Origin: Lantana camara
Taxonomy: Eukaryota; Streptophyta; Magnoliopsida; Lamiales; Verbenaceae
Assembly: GCA_037501455.1 (NCBI GenBank)
Contig: CM074855.1
Coordinates: 56,117,001-56,181,000 of the forward strand
Reading direction: 5' to 3'
Length of the DNA: 64,000 bases
Numbering within the stretch: position 1 is the stretch's first letter; every line of letters starts with the position of its first letter. Below the pieces are notes generated by a model that did not search any database, was not told where the DNA came from, and saw only the letters and a list, made by a program, of their open reading frames with translations. Of this stretch, positions 1-9,673 are shown piece by piece. The position numbers and the translations under genes were made by a program.

Positions 1-549
1 AAATAAGGTGTTCCAACACAATACGATTATTGGAGCATTAAATTGAGATTCAGTAAAACCTAGGTGTCTATTCGTAAAGGGCGAAGTATGATTATCCGAT
101 AACAAGGTTTTCATCGGATATTTCGAAACGACGAGTGTCATTGCTTCAAAAGTATTAATTCGTTAAATTGGGATATGTATATGCATAGTAAGGAAAAATA
201 ACTTAAAAACATTTCATAAAGATGAAATCTCTACATATATTGTTAGAAACACTTGTAATTACGAGAAAGTGATTAAATATTTCGGGAAAACACAAGTTCA
301 AATTTGATCCCAACTTAATATTACAATGTATTAAATCATAAATCGAATAATGAAGAACGAGAGGGTCATTATTTCTGAAGTATCAATTCGTAAAATTGAA
401 GTACTGAAAACAGAAATTGAAGTATTGTTGCATTTAACATAGAGTTTGAATATTCGAAAATAAGGTGTTCCAACACAATACGATTATTGGAGCATTAAAT
501 TGAGATTCAGTAAAACCTAGGTGTCTATTCGTAAAGGGCAAAGTATGAT

Positions 550-577
550 TATCCGATTACAAGGTGTTCATCGGATA
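550..577. other. Dyad (inverted repeat) in the satellite monomer
   Basis: TATCCGAT (550-557) and ATCGGATA (570-577) are perfect reverse complements separated by 12 bases. The dyad recurs once per monomer in types A to D although the loop bases vary, so it is a regular 457-bp-spaced potential hairpin or cruciform, or a palindromic protein site. The left arm is visibly broken in only a few copies, at 37854-37861, 38311-38318, 51705-51712 and 52619-52626. No known binding site such as a CENP-B box was recognised in it. Confidence 0.7.
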
Positions 578-1020
578 TTTCAAAATAACGAGTGTCATTG
601 CTACAAAAGTATTAATTCGTAAAATTGGGATATGTATATGCATAATAAGGAGAAATAACTTAAAAACATTTCATAAAGATGAAATCTCTACATATATTGT
701 TAGAAACACTTGTAATTACGAGAAAGTGATTAAATATTTAGGGAAAACACAAGTTCAAATTTGATCCCAACTTAAAATTACAATGTATTAAATCATAAAT
801 CGAATAATGAAGAACGAGAGGGTCATTATTTCTGAAGTATCAGTTCGTAAAATTGAAGTACTGAAAACAGAAATTGAAGTATTGTTGCATTTAACATAGA
901 GTTTGAATATTCGAAAATAAGGTGTTCCAACACAATACGATTATTGGAGCATTAAATTGAGATTCAGTAAAACCTAGGTGTCTATTCGTAAAGGGCGAAG
1001 TATGATTATCCGATTACAAG
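564..1020 (+). repeat. Reference satellite monomer (type A, 457 bp)
   Basis: A representative complete monomer, with its phase set arbitrarily at the right side of the dyad. Landmarks in order: TTCATCGGATATTTC, GTCATTGCTACAAAAG, TTAATTCGTAAAATTGGG, ATATGTATATGCATAATAAG, TTTGATCCCAACTTAATATT, CAGTTCGTAAAATTGAAG, GTGTTCCAACACAATACG, AAACCTAGGTGTCTATTCG, TATCCGAT. The two TTCGTAAAATTG stretches (616 and 844) and the two GTCATT stretches (594 and 822) are each 228 bases apart, half of 457. This suggests that the monomer arose as a dimer of a unit of about 228 bp that has since diverged. No RNA polymerase III boxes or coding potential were recognised. Confidence 0.9.
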
Positions 1021-4000
1021 GTGTTCATCGGATATTTCGAAATAACGAGTGTCATTGCTACAAAAGTATTAATTCGTGAAATTGGGATATGTATATGCAT
1101 AATAAGGAGAAATAACTTAAAAACATTTCATAAAGATGAAATCTCTACATATATTGTTAGAAACACTTGTAATTACGAGAAAGTGATTAAATATTTCGGG
1201 AAAACACAAGTTCAAATTTGATCCCAACTTAATATTACAATGTATTAAATCATAAATCGAATAACGAAGAACGAGAGGGTCATTATTTCTGAATTATCAG
1301 TTCGTAAAATTGATGTACTGAAAACATAAATTGAAGTATTGTTGCATTTAACATGGAGTTTGAATATTCGAAAATAAGGTGTTCCAACACAATACGATTA
1401 TTGGAGCCTTAAATTGAGATTCAGTGAAACCTAGGTGTCTATTCGTAAAGGGCGAAGTTTGATTATCCGATAACAGGGTGTTCATCGGATATTTCGAAAC
1501 AACGAGTGTCATTGCTTCAAAAGTATTAATTCGTAAAATTGGGACATATATATGCATAGTAAGGAGAAATAACTTAAAAACATTTCATAAAGATGAAATC
1601 TCTACATATATTGTTAGAAACACTTGTAATTACGAGAAAGTGATTAAATATTTCAGGAAAACATAAGTTCAAATTTGATCCCAACTTAATATTACAATGT
1701 ATTAAATCCTAAATCGAATAACGAAGAACGAGAGGGTCATTATTTATGAATTATCAGTTCGTAAAATTGATGTACTGAAAACATAAATTGAAGTATTGTT
1801 GCATTTAACATGGAGTTTGAATATTCGAAAATAAGGTGTTCCAACACAATACGATTATTGGATCCTTAAATTGAGATTCAGTGAAACCTAGGTGTCTATT
1901 CGTAAAGGGCGAAGTATGATTATCCGATTACAAGGTGTTCATCGGATATTTCGAAATAACGAGTGTCATTGCTACAAAAGTATTAATTCGTAAAATTGGG
2001 ATATGTATATGCATAATAAGGAGAAATAACTTAAAAACAATTCATAAAGATGAAATCTCTACATATATTGTTAGAAACACTTGTAATTACGAGAAAGTGA
2101 TTAAATATTTAGGGAAAACACAAGTTCAAATTTGATCCCAACATAATATTACAATGTATTAAATCATAAATCGAATAACGAAGAACGAGAGCGTCATTAT
2201 TTATGAAGTACCAGTTCGTAAAATTGAAGTACTGAAAATAAAAATTGAAGTATTGTTGCATTTAACATAGAGTATGAATATTCGAAAATAAGGTGTTCCA
2301 ACACAATACGATTATTGGAGCCTTAAATTGAGATTCAGTGAAACCTAGGTGTCTATTCGTAAAGGGCGAAGTATGATTATCCGATAACAAGGTTTTCATC
2401 GGATATTTCGAAACGACGAGTGTCATTGCTTCAAAAGTATTAATTCGTTAAATTGGGATATGTATATGCATAGTAAGGAGAAATAACTTAAAAATATTTC
2501 ATAAAGATGAAATCTCTACATATATTGTTAGAAACATTTGTAATTACGAGAAAGTGATTAAATATTTCTGGAAAACACAAGTTCAAATTTGATCCCAACT
2601 TAATATTACAATGTATTAAATCATAAATCGAATAATGAAGAACGAGAGGGTCATTATTTTTGAAGTATCAGTTCGTAAAATTGAAGTACTGAAAACAGAA
2701 ATTGAGGTATTGTTGCATTTAACATAGAGTTTGAATATTCGAAAATAAGGTGTTCCAACACAATACGATTATTGGAGCATTAAATTGAGATTCAGTAAAA
2801 CCTAGGTGTCTATTCGTAAAGGGCGAAGTATGATTATCCGATAACAAGGTTTTCATCGGATATTTCGAAACGACGAGTGTCATTGCTTCAAAAGTATTAA
2901 TTCGTTAAATTGGGATATGTATATGCATAGTAAGGAAAAATAACTTAAAAACATTTCATAAAGATGAAATCTCTACATATATTGTTAGAAACACTTGTAA
3001 TTACGAGAAAGTGATTAAATATTTCGGGAAAACACAAGTTCAAATTTGATCCCAACTTAATATTACAATGTATTAAATCATAAATCGAATAATGAAGAAC
3101 GAGAGGGTCATTATTTCTGAAGTATCAATTCGTAAAATTGAAGTACTGAAAACAGAAATTGAAGTATTGTTGCATTTAACATAGAGTTTGAATATTCGAA
3201 AATAAGGTGTTCCAACACAATACGATTATTGGAGCATTAAATTGAGATTCAGTAAAACCTAGGTGTCTATTCGTAAAGGGCGAAGTATGATTATCCGATT
3301 ACAAGGTGTTCATCGGATATTTCAAAATAACGAGTGTCATTGCTACAAAAGTATTAATTCGTAAAATTGGGATATGTATATGCATAATAAGGAGAAATAA
3401 CTTAAAAACATTTCATAAAGATGAAATCTCTACATATATTGTTAGAAACACTTGTAATTACGAGAAAGTGATTAAATATTTAGGGAAAACACAAGTTCAA
3501 ATTTGATCCCAACTTAATATTACAATGTATTAAATCATAAATCGAATAACGAAGAACGAGAGCGTCATTATTTATGAAGTACCAGTTCGTAAAATTGAAG
3601 TACTGAAAACAAAAATTGAAGTATTGTTGCATTTAACATAGAGTATGAATATTCGAAAATGAGGTGTTCCAACACAATACGATTATTGGAGCCTTAAATT
3701 GAGATTCAGTGAAACCTAGGTGTCTATTCGTAAAGGGCGAAGTATGATTATCCGATAACAAGGTGTTCATCGGATATTTCGAAACAACGAGTGTCATCGC
3801 TTCAAAAGTATTAATTCGTAAAATTGGGATATATAAATGCATAGGAAGGAGAAATAACTTAAAAACATTTCATAAAGATGAAATCCCTACATATATTGTT
3901 AGAAACACTTGTAAATACGAGAAAGTGATTAAATATTTCGGGAAAACATAAGTTCAAATTTGATCCCAACTTAATATTACAATGTATTAAATCATAAGTC

Positions 4001-4718
4001 GAATAATGAAGAACGAGAGGGTCATTATTTCTGAAGTATCAGTTCGTAAAATTGATGTACTGAAAACAGAAATTGAAGTATTGTTGCATTTAACATAGAG
4101 TTTGAATATTCAAAAATAAGATGTTCCAACACAATACGATTATTGGAGCCTTAAATTGAGATTCAGTGAAACCTAGGTGTCTATTCGTAAAGGGCGAAGT
4201 TTGATTATCCGATAACAGGGTGTTCATCGGATATTTCGAAACAACGAGTGTCATTGCTTCAAAAGTATTAATTCGTAAAATTGGGACATATATATGCATA
4301 GTAAGGAGAAATAACTTAAAAAGATTTCATAAAGATGAAATCTCTACATATATTGTTAGAAACACTTGTAATTACGAGAAAGTGATTAAATATTTCGGGA
4401 AAACATAAGTTCAAATTTGATCCCAACTTAATATTACAATGTATTAAATCCTAAATCGAATAACGAAGAACGAGAGGGTCATTATTTCTGAATTATCAGT
4501 TCGTAAAATTGATGTACTGAAAACATAAATTGAAGTATTGTTGCATTTAACATGGAGTTTGAATATTCGAAAATAAGGTGTTCCAACACAATACGATTAT
4601 TGGATCCTTAAATTGAGATTCAGTGAAACCTAGGTGTCTATTCGTAAAGGGCGAAGTATGATTATCCGATTACAAGGTGTTCATCGGATATTTCGAAATA
4701 ACGAGTGTCATTGCTACA

Positions 4719-4723
4719 AAAGT
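4719..4723. repeat. Target site duplication AAAGT, left copy
   Basis: AAAGT lies immediately before the TGTGACG start of the LTR and is repeated immediately after its TTACA end (8345-8349). A 5-bp duplication is typical of LTR retrotransposon integration. Removing the element and one copy restores the satellite monomer in phase. Confidence 0.93.
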
Positions 4724-4883
4724 TGTGACGCCCCGACATTTCGGCCGTACAGGTTTGACGTAATTGTTTACCAAAATGCGCGAAATAATTAATTATGTGT
4801 GTTTATGTATTTAATTTTAATTTTAATTATATTAAATGGTAATTATTTTAATTTAATGTTATTAATATTAATTACATTATATA

Positions 4884-4890
<7 letters not shown>

Positions 4891-4914
<24 letters not shown>
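4891..4914. repeat. (TA)12 microsatellite in the type 1 LTR
   Basis: Twelve uninterrupted TA units within a very AT-rich stretch (about 4790-5040) near the 5' end of the LTR, in its presumed U3 part. It may be length-variable. No gene is seen here. Confidence 0.9.
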
Positions 4915-4939
4915 AACGTACGTGTGTGCATGGATTTAA

Positions 4940-4957
4940 AATTATGCATGCATAATT
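4940..4957. other. 18-bp perfect palindrome with RY motif
   Basis: AATTATGCATGCATAATT is its own reverse complement and contains TGCATGCA at 4945-4952. Five more TGCATGCA octamers lie in the same LTR at 4974, 5010, 6532, 6603 and 6643. This is the RY core recognised by plant B3-domain factors of the ABI3/FUS3 group; use by such factors here is inference. Confidence 0.6.
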
Positions 4958-6318
4958 AGTTATAAATCATATTTGCATGCATTATGTAATTATATATATT
5001 ATATACGTATGCATGCATATTATATGTAATATATTATAAATGAAATTAGTTGGTTATTTTGTTAATGTTATGGCTTTTATTGTTTCATTGCGTTTGAGTG
5101 CTTCGTTTCTATTTGAATTGATACCGGAATTTTGTGCGAATTTAATATGTTGAACTTATACGTGTCTTGTACATGAATATTTGTTCGTTTCGTATTTTCG
5201 AATTCATTTGCTTGTGTTTCGGATTTAATTTGAATTGTGGAATCCAAGTCGGGGGCTAACGAGCACTTAGCGCACCCTTGGTTCCGTATTTAATATCTTG
5301 AGCTCGGGAACTCGGATTCGAGTTCCGTCAACTCCGCTGAACTCGTAACGAAAATTCGAGTTTAGTAAACTTAGCCATATATTTTTCCCAACTCATTTCA
5401 ACCTCCGGAATTTAACCGAAAAACCTACACGGCGCCAAAACTGCCACCTTTCACCAAAATAGCCATATCTCTTACCATACTTGACCAAATTAACCATGGT
5501 TTGAACTTTTGAGACCCTAACTCAACCATCTATCTGATCATTATCCTCCCCAACCGAATTAGTCTCTCATACTTAGAGAAAATCAGCCCTCTTTCCTCTG
5601 TTTTCCAGAATCCCGTAGCCAAGCCAACCTCTTGAGATTCAAGCTCAAATGTCTTTCAAACCTCCATTAATCCACAAGGTAAGCTTGGTTATGTTATGTA
5701 CATCCATCATGAGTCATTTTCATTCATTCATCCCTGAATTTGAGCATCAATTCGTGAGCTTTTGACAGAAATGAACATATATAGAATTAGGTTGGAAATT
5801 GGTTGATCTTCTTCCATACTTGAGCTTTTTGAATGATTCCAAGCTTGAGAATGATTGTTTTGATATCTTCTTTTCATTTATGATCATTAATTGCATGGTA
5901 GTTGTAGTATTTATGAGATATTAACTTTGGATCATTGAGAAAACTTTGAAGAAAGTCACGTGTGACAGCCTTCCATGTTTGAACTGTTGTGGGACTGATT
6001 TGTATGTGGAATTTGTGGTGTTTTGCTGCACATATGACAACCTAACTCACATGAACGTGTTGGGATTACTTGAGATCAGTTGTACCCTGTTTTTACGCGA
6101 TTTATGCCCTGTTTTCTTGGCCTGAAAATTGCTGTCAGCAGCTGCGTTCTTCCCTTGATGTTGCTGTCATTTTTGTACATTATTAGGGCTGGTTTTAGGC
6201 TGCAATTCATGTCTTCTTCTTGCTACATATGTTGCCTATTTGTTGCTTGTGATGTTGCTGCGTTTAAGCTAGAGAAACAGGGGCTGGGCTGCGTGTTTGT
6301 TGTTGCTGGGTTCGTTGC

Positions 6319-6443
6319 GACACGGGTGTGTCTTTTTCTTTCTTTTTCTGCTGGCACGGGGGTGTGTTGTGGGCTGAACTTCTGTACCGAGACACGGGGG
6401 TGTCTCGGTTTGTTCCTTGAAGGTGACACGGGGGTGTCACCTT
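6319..6443 (+). repeat. Hairpin minisatellite with G-loops in the type 1 LTR
   Basis: Four related inverted repeats share a CAC-GGGG-GTG-like core. At 6319-6332, GACAC and GTGTC enclose GGGT. At 6354-6365 there is a short CAC/GTG version. At 6386-6409, ten-base arms ACCGAGACAC and GTGTCTCGGT enclose four G. At 6420-6443, ten-base arms AAGGTGACAC and GTGTCACCTT enclose four G. The inner five pairs are the same in the two long hairpins and the outer five differ but remain fully paired, so the stems covary. They lie in the presumed U3 part of the LTR, upstream of the candidate TATA box. Confidence 0.75.
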
Positions 6444-6524
6444 GCATTTTCTGGACAGTTTTGCTGTGCCGCGGTGCTGCTGCTGCCGCTGCTGCTTATT
6501 CTTCTTCTCTTCTTCTTGCATGGA

Positions 6525-6720
6525 ATGTGGTTGCATGCATGGTTGCATTACGTGAATATATATGCATATGTATATGCATGAAATATAAGTTAGATAATAG
6601 AATGCATGCATGTTTAAATATTAAAATTTCATTTTCATACATTGCATGCATGATTTACATGCATTACGTGAATATATGTATCTATATATATATCTCTATA
6701 TATATATTAATATTAAGTTA
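6525..6720 (+). repeat. Degenerate direct repeat rich in TGCATGCA and ACGTGAA
   Basis: TGCATTACGTGAATATAT occurs near 6542-6560 and again near 6659-6676, each preceded by a TGCATGCAT stretch, so a unit of roughly 115 bp appears to be duplicated and decayed. The stretch is AT-rich and runs into TATA-type repeats at 6675-6750. It is part of the LTR, with no coding evidence. Confidence 0.5.
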
Positions 6721-7270
6721 AATAATGATATATATTTATATATATATTAATTATAATTTAATTTGTTTAATTTTAGAATTTAATTGTGATTCAATCATGT
6801 TTTATTTAATTTCCTAAATTTAATTGAATGTATTTAATTGTTTATTTTCTAATTGTAAATGCGATTGAATATGTTTGAATGTTTATGTTCTAATTTTAAA
6901 ATGTGATTTAATTTGTACTTTGATTATATTTGAATTTCTTGAATTAATTTGATTGAAAATGTGAAATTATGAAAGTGAATGACTTGATTATATGATTTAA
7001 ATGTATTGATAGTGCACATGAACATTTCCATAACATAATTTAATCTTTTATACATTCATATCATGATCATTGCATTGCCGAGCGTCTTATTTGGTCTTAT
7101 TGAGTCTCACTTCACTATTCTTGCACAGATTTCGATCCCGTTGGAGACAAGGCCAATCCTTGAGGCTTTCGTATCTTCTTTTGTCGGTACAAGGTGGGTT
7201 TCTCTACTACTTAGATAAAACGACCCGATATATCCCCCTATGTGAAAAGCTTTAAGCCAAAGTGATACGG

Positions 7271-7305
7271 TATATATATATATATTGAGTCTTTTATCGA
7301 GTAAA
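7271..7305 (+). promoter_or_regulatory. Candidate LTR core promoter (type 1)
   Basis: A run of alternating TA (7271-7285) is followed by TATCGAGTAAA at 7295-7305. The same order, a TATA-like sequence and then ATCGAGTAAA, is found in the otherwise very different type 2 LTR. That conservation is the reason for proposing it as the core promoter. The start site cannot be fixed from sequence. Confidence 0.35.
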
Positions 7306-7401
7306 CGATTGCAAACGTAAAACCCTTATTTCTTGAATCCTACCAAATGTTTTGGCGAGTATTGATTGATTGATTGCACTGATTGGGGCCCGGGGTTCTT
7401 G

Positions 7402-7450
7402 GTGTGAGTGGCTATCCGAGGAAGCATGGGCTGACGGTGATCCCTCACAC
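7402..7450 (+). other. Conserved 7-bp stem upstream of the 96-base block
   Basis: GTGTGAG (7402-7408) pairs with CTCACAC (7444-7450). The same two arms at a similar distance flank diverged sequence in the type 2 LTR (26975-26981 and 27017-27023, minus sense). Keeping the arms while the loop drifts suggests a folded RNA leader; this is inference. Confidence 0.5.
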
Positions 7451-7454
7451 TAGT

Positions 7455-7550
7455 TCCCACTATTGAACAGCGGTACCGGACCTCGTCAGGAGATTGGCGG
7501 GGAAAGGGAGCTGAGTGCCATCTGGGGAGTCATGTAACCCCTTTTGGCCA
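7455..7550 (+). other. 96-base block identical in both LTR types
   Basis: From TCCCACTATTGAACAG to AACCCCTTTTGGCCA, every base matches the reverse complement of 26876-26971 in the type 2 LTR. The flanks on both sides are similar over about 215 bases in total, whereas most of the rest of the two LTRs does not align by eye. In both LTRs the block sits about 170-230 bases after the candidate TATA box, so it would be in the transcribed leader (R or U5). Both copies are bracketed by GATT/CAAT-type tetranucleotide runs. The open frames that cross it on the opposite strand share a peptide only because the DNA is identical. Confidence 0.85.
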
Positions 7551-8344
7551 ATGATTGGGTGGACGGGTCTTGCAAGCCCGCCCACCAACCCGGAGGAAGA
7601 AGGTGTATATGACCGATTGAATAGAATCGATGGATTGAGCACAAAAGAATGATATGCATGAAAGACTTAATGAATGAATGATTGATTGAATCACCCATGG
7701 TGTTGGTTGGAGTTGATGCACGCCCACTCGCCGGGCCACTAATGACCTATTGTAAAATTGATCATTATAATCCCTTTCGATGATTCCTCTATTTCTCCCA
7801 CTTGGGAACCGTTTCTAAAACCTCGCTTGGGATTATAATCTGCATGTGATTGTTTAAATTCAGTTATATATTATATTTATGCCAATGTTTTATACCCACC
7901 AGTCCCTTTTGGACTGAACCCGTTTGGTTTTCAGCTGTTTGGTGCAGGTGTCGAGAGAGCTAGGCGGGAATACGAGTCTTAGGTCTTGCATTCGTCTCTA
8001 GCTCTATATCTTGGTCTTACACTTGCATCTCACCCTTTTGATTATTGTATATGGATATGTTATTGGAGCGTACACATGTTTTGGGCCGTGATGGCTTGCA
8101 TTGATGTATATGAATTGTATTTTGGAGCTTGGATGCTCGTGGTATATATATGATATGCTTTGCTCGTTTATTGCTTCCGCTTTATTGATTTTCTCTGATT
8201 CGTATGGTCAAGGGTTAGCCCGCCTAGCATAGAGTGTGTGTATGTCCCCGTTCGCCGTGATTTGGCTCGGGTATGGATCGTCCATTTCATATTCGGGGCG
8301 GGTCTCGGTGCGGGGGATGTGACACCTTGCGCTCGGGTGTTACA

Positions 8345-8349
8345 AAAGT
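8345..8349. repeat. Target site duplication AAAGT, right copy
   Basis: Follows the TGTTACA end of the solo LTR directly and matches 4719-4723. The satellite continues from here with ATTAATTCGTAAAATTGG, in phase. Confidence 0.93.
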
Positions 8350-9673
8350 ATTAATTCGTAAAATTGGGATATGTATATGCATAATAAGGAGAAATAACTT
8401 AAAAACAATTCATAAAGATGAAATCTCTACATATATTGTTAGAAACACTTGTAATTACGAGAAAGTGATTAAATATTTAGGGAAAACACAAGTTCAAATT
8501 TGATCCCAACATAATATTACAATGTATTAAATCATAAATCGAATAACGAAGAACGAGAGCGTCATTATTTATGAAGTACCAGTTCGTAAAATTGAAGTAC
8601 TGAAAACAAAAATTGAAGTATTGTTGCATTTAACATAGAGTATGAATATTCGAAAATAAGGTGTTCCAACACAATACGATTATTGGAGCCTTAAATTGAG
8701 ATTCAGTGAAACCTAGGTGTCTATTCGTAAAGGGCGAAGTATGATTATCCGATAACAAGGTTTTCATCGGATATTTCGAAACGACGAGTGTCATTGCTTC
8801 AAAAGTATTAATTCGTTAAATTGGGATATGTATATGCATAGTAAGGAGAAATAGCTTAAAAACATTTCATAAAGATGAAATCTCTACATATATTGTTAGA
8901 AACACTTGTAATTACGAGAAAGTGATTAAATATTTCGGGAAAACACAAGTTCAAATTTGATCCCAACTTAATATTACAATGTATTAAATCATAAATCGAA
9001 TAATGAAGAACGAGAGGGTCATTATTTTTGAAGTATCAGTTCGTAAAATTGAAGTACTGAAAACAGAAATTGAAGTATTGTTGCATTTAACATAGAGTAT
9101 GAATATTCGAAAATAAGGTGTTCCAACACAATACGATTATTGGAGCCTTAAATTGAGATTCAGTGAAACCTAGGTGTCTATTCGTAAAGGGCAAAGTATG
9201 ATTATCCGATTACAAGGTGTTCATCGGATATTTCGAAACAACGAGTGTCTTTGCTTCAAAAGTATTAATTCGTTAAATTGGGATATGTATATGCATAGTA
9301 AGGAGAAATAACTTAAAAACATTTCGTAAAGATGAAATCTCTACATATATTGTTAGAAACACTTGTAATTACGAGAAAGTGATGAAATATTTCGGGAAAA
9401 CACAAGTTCAAATTTGATCCCAACTTAATATTACAATGTATTAAATCATAAATCGAATAATGAAGAACGAGAGGGTCATTATTTCTGAAGTATCAGTTCG
9501 TAAAATTGAAGTATTGAAAACAGAAATTGAAGTATTGTTGCATTTAACATAGAGTTTGAATATTCGAAAATAAGGTGTTCCAACACAATACGATTATTGG
9601 AGCATTAAATTGAGATTCAGTAAAACCTAGGTGTCTATTCGTAAAGGGCGAAGTATGATTATCCGATTACAAG

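Larger units (their letters stand above)
1..4723 (+). repeat. 457-bp satellite array, block 1
   Basis: About 10.3 head-to-tail copies of an AT-rich 457-bp monomer. The period can be read directly from recurring landmarks: the segment GTGTTCATCGGATATTTC falls at 564, 1021, 1478, 1935, 3306, 3763, 4220 and 4677, always at multiples of 457. Monomers differ by scattered single-base changes that define at least four types. These are recognised around the dyad: TTACAAGGTGTTC (A), TAACAAGGTTTTC (B), TAACAGGGTGTTC (C) and TAACAAGGTGTTC (D). The block ends where an LTR element has inserted. Short open frames of 62-69 residues on both strands repeat once per monomer, have GTG starts on the + strand, and are not supported as genes. 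A long uniform array like this fits plant centromeric, pericentromeric or subtelomeric satellite DNA; which of these cannot be told from the sequence. Confidence 0.97.
4724..8344 (+). mobile_element. Solo LTR of a Ty3-type retrotransposon (type 1)
   Basis: A 3621-bp insertion that begins TGTGACGCCCCGA and ends CTCGGGTGTTACA, giving the TG...CA ends of an LTR with imperfect terminal inverted repeats. It has 5-bp target duplications. There is no second LTR, no primer-binding site such as TGGTATCAGAGC and no pol-like frame, so it is best read as a solo LTR left by LTR-LTR recombination. It is related, in opposite orientation, to the two TCAAA-flanked insertions: shared pieces are the ends, a GCAGGTGT...CTAGGCGG stretch (7944-7966), GGGTTAGC near 8211, GTGCGGGGGATGTG before the end, and a 96-base identical block at 7455-7550. 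The length and ends fit long-LTR chromoviruses of the Tekay/Del kind, but without a coding domain the lineage is inference. A 213-codon open frame at 6080-6721 looks fortuitous. Confidence 0.88.

Noticed and set aside
1021..1221. A 62-66-codon frame (starting as MFIGYFE) repeated in most monomers, and a 69-77-codon frame on the opposite strand.
   Set aside because: The + strand frames start with GTG, lie in a tandem satellite, overlap antisense frames, and are lost in type B monomers by one base change. Their conservation is that of the DNA repeat, with no codon-level sign of selection.
4891..5040. Scaffold or matrix attachment region in the AT-rich stretch.
   Set aside because: AT-richness alone is not specific and the stretch is an ordinary low-complexity part of the LTR.
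6080..6721. 213-codon open frame in the type 1 LTR.
   Set aside because: It runs across GCTGCT repeats, hairpin repeats and TATA-rich sequence, has low-complexity cysteine- and isoleucine-rich content, and lies in the U3 part of a solo LTR. No domain was recognised.
4724..8344. A complete, short LTR element with internal domain instead of a solo LTR.
   Set aside because: No direct terminal repeat pair, primer-binding site or polypurine tract was found inside, and landmarks of the 3335-bp type 2 LTR appear in the same order from end to end.
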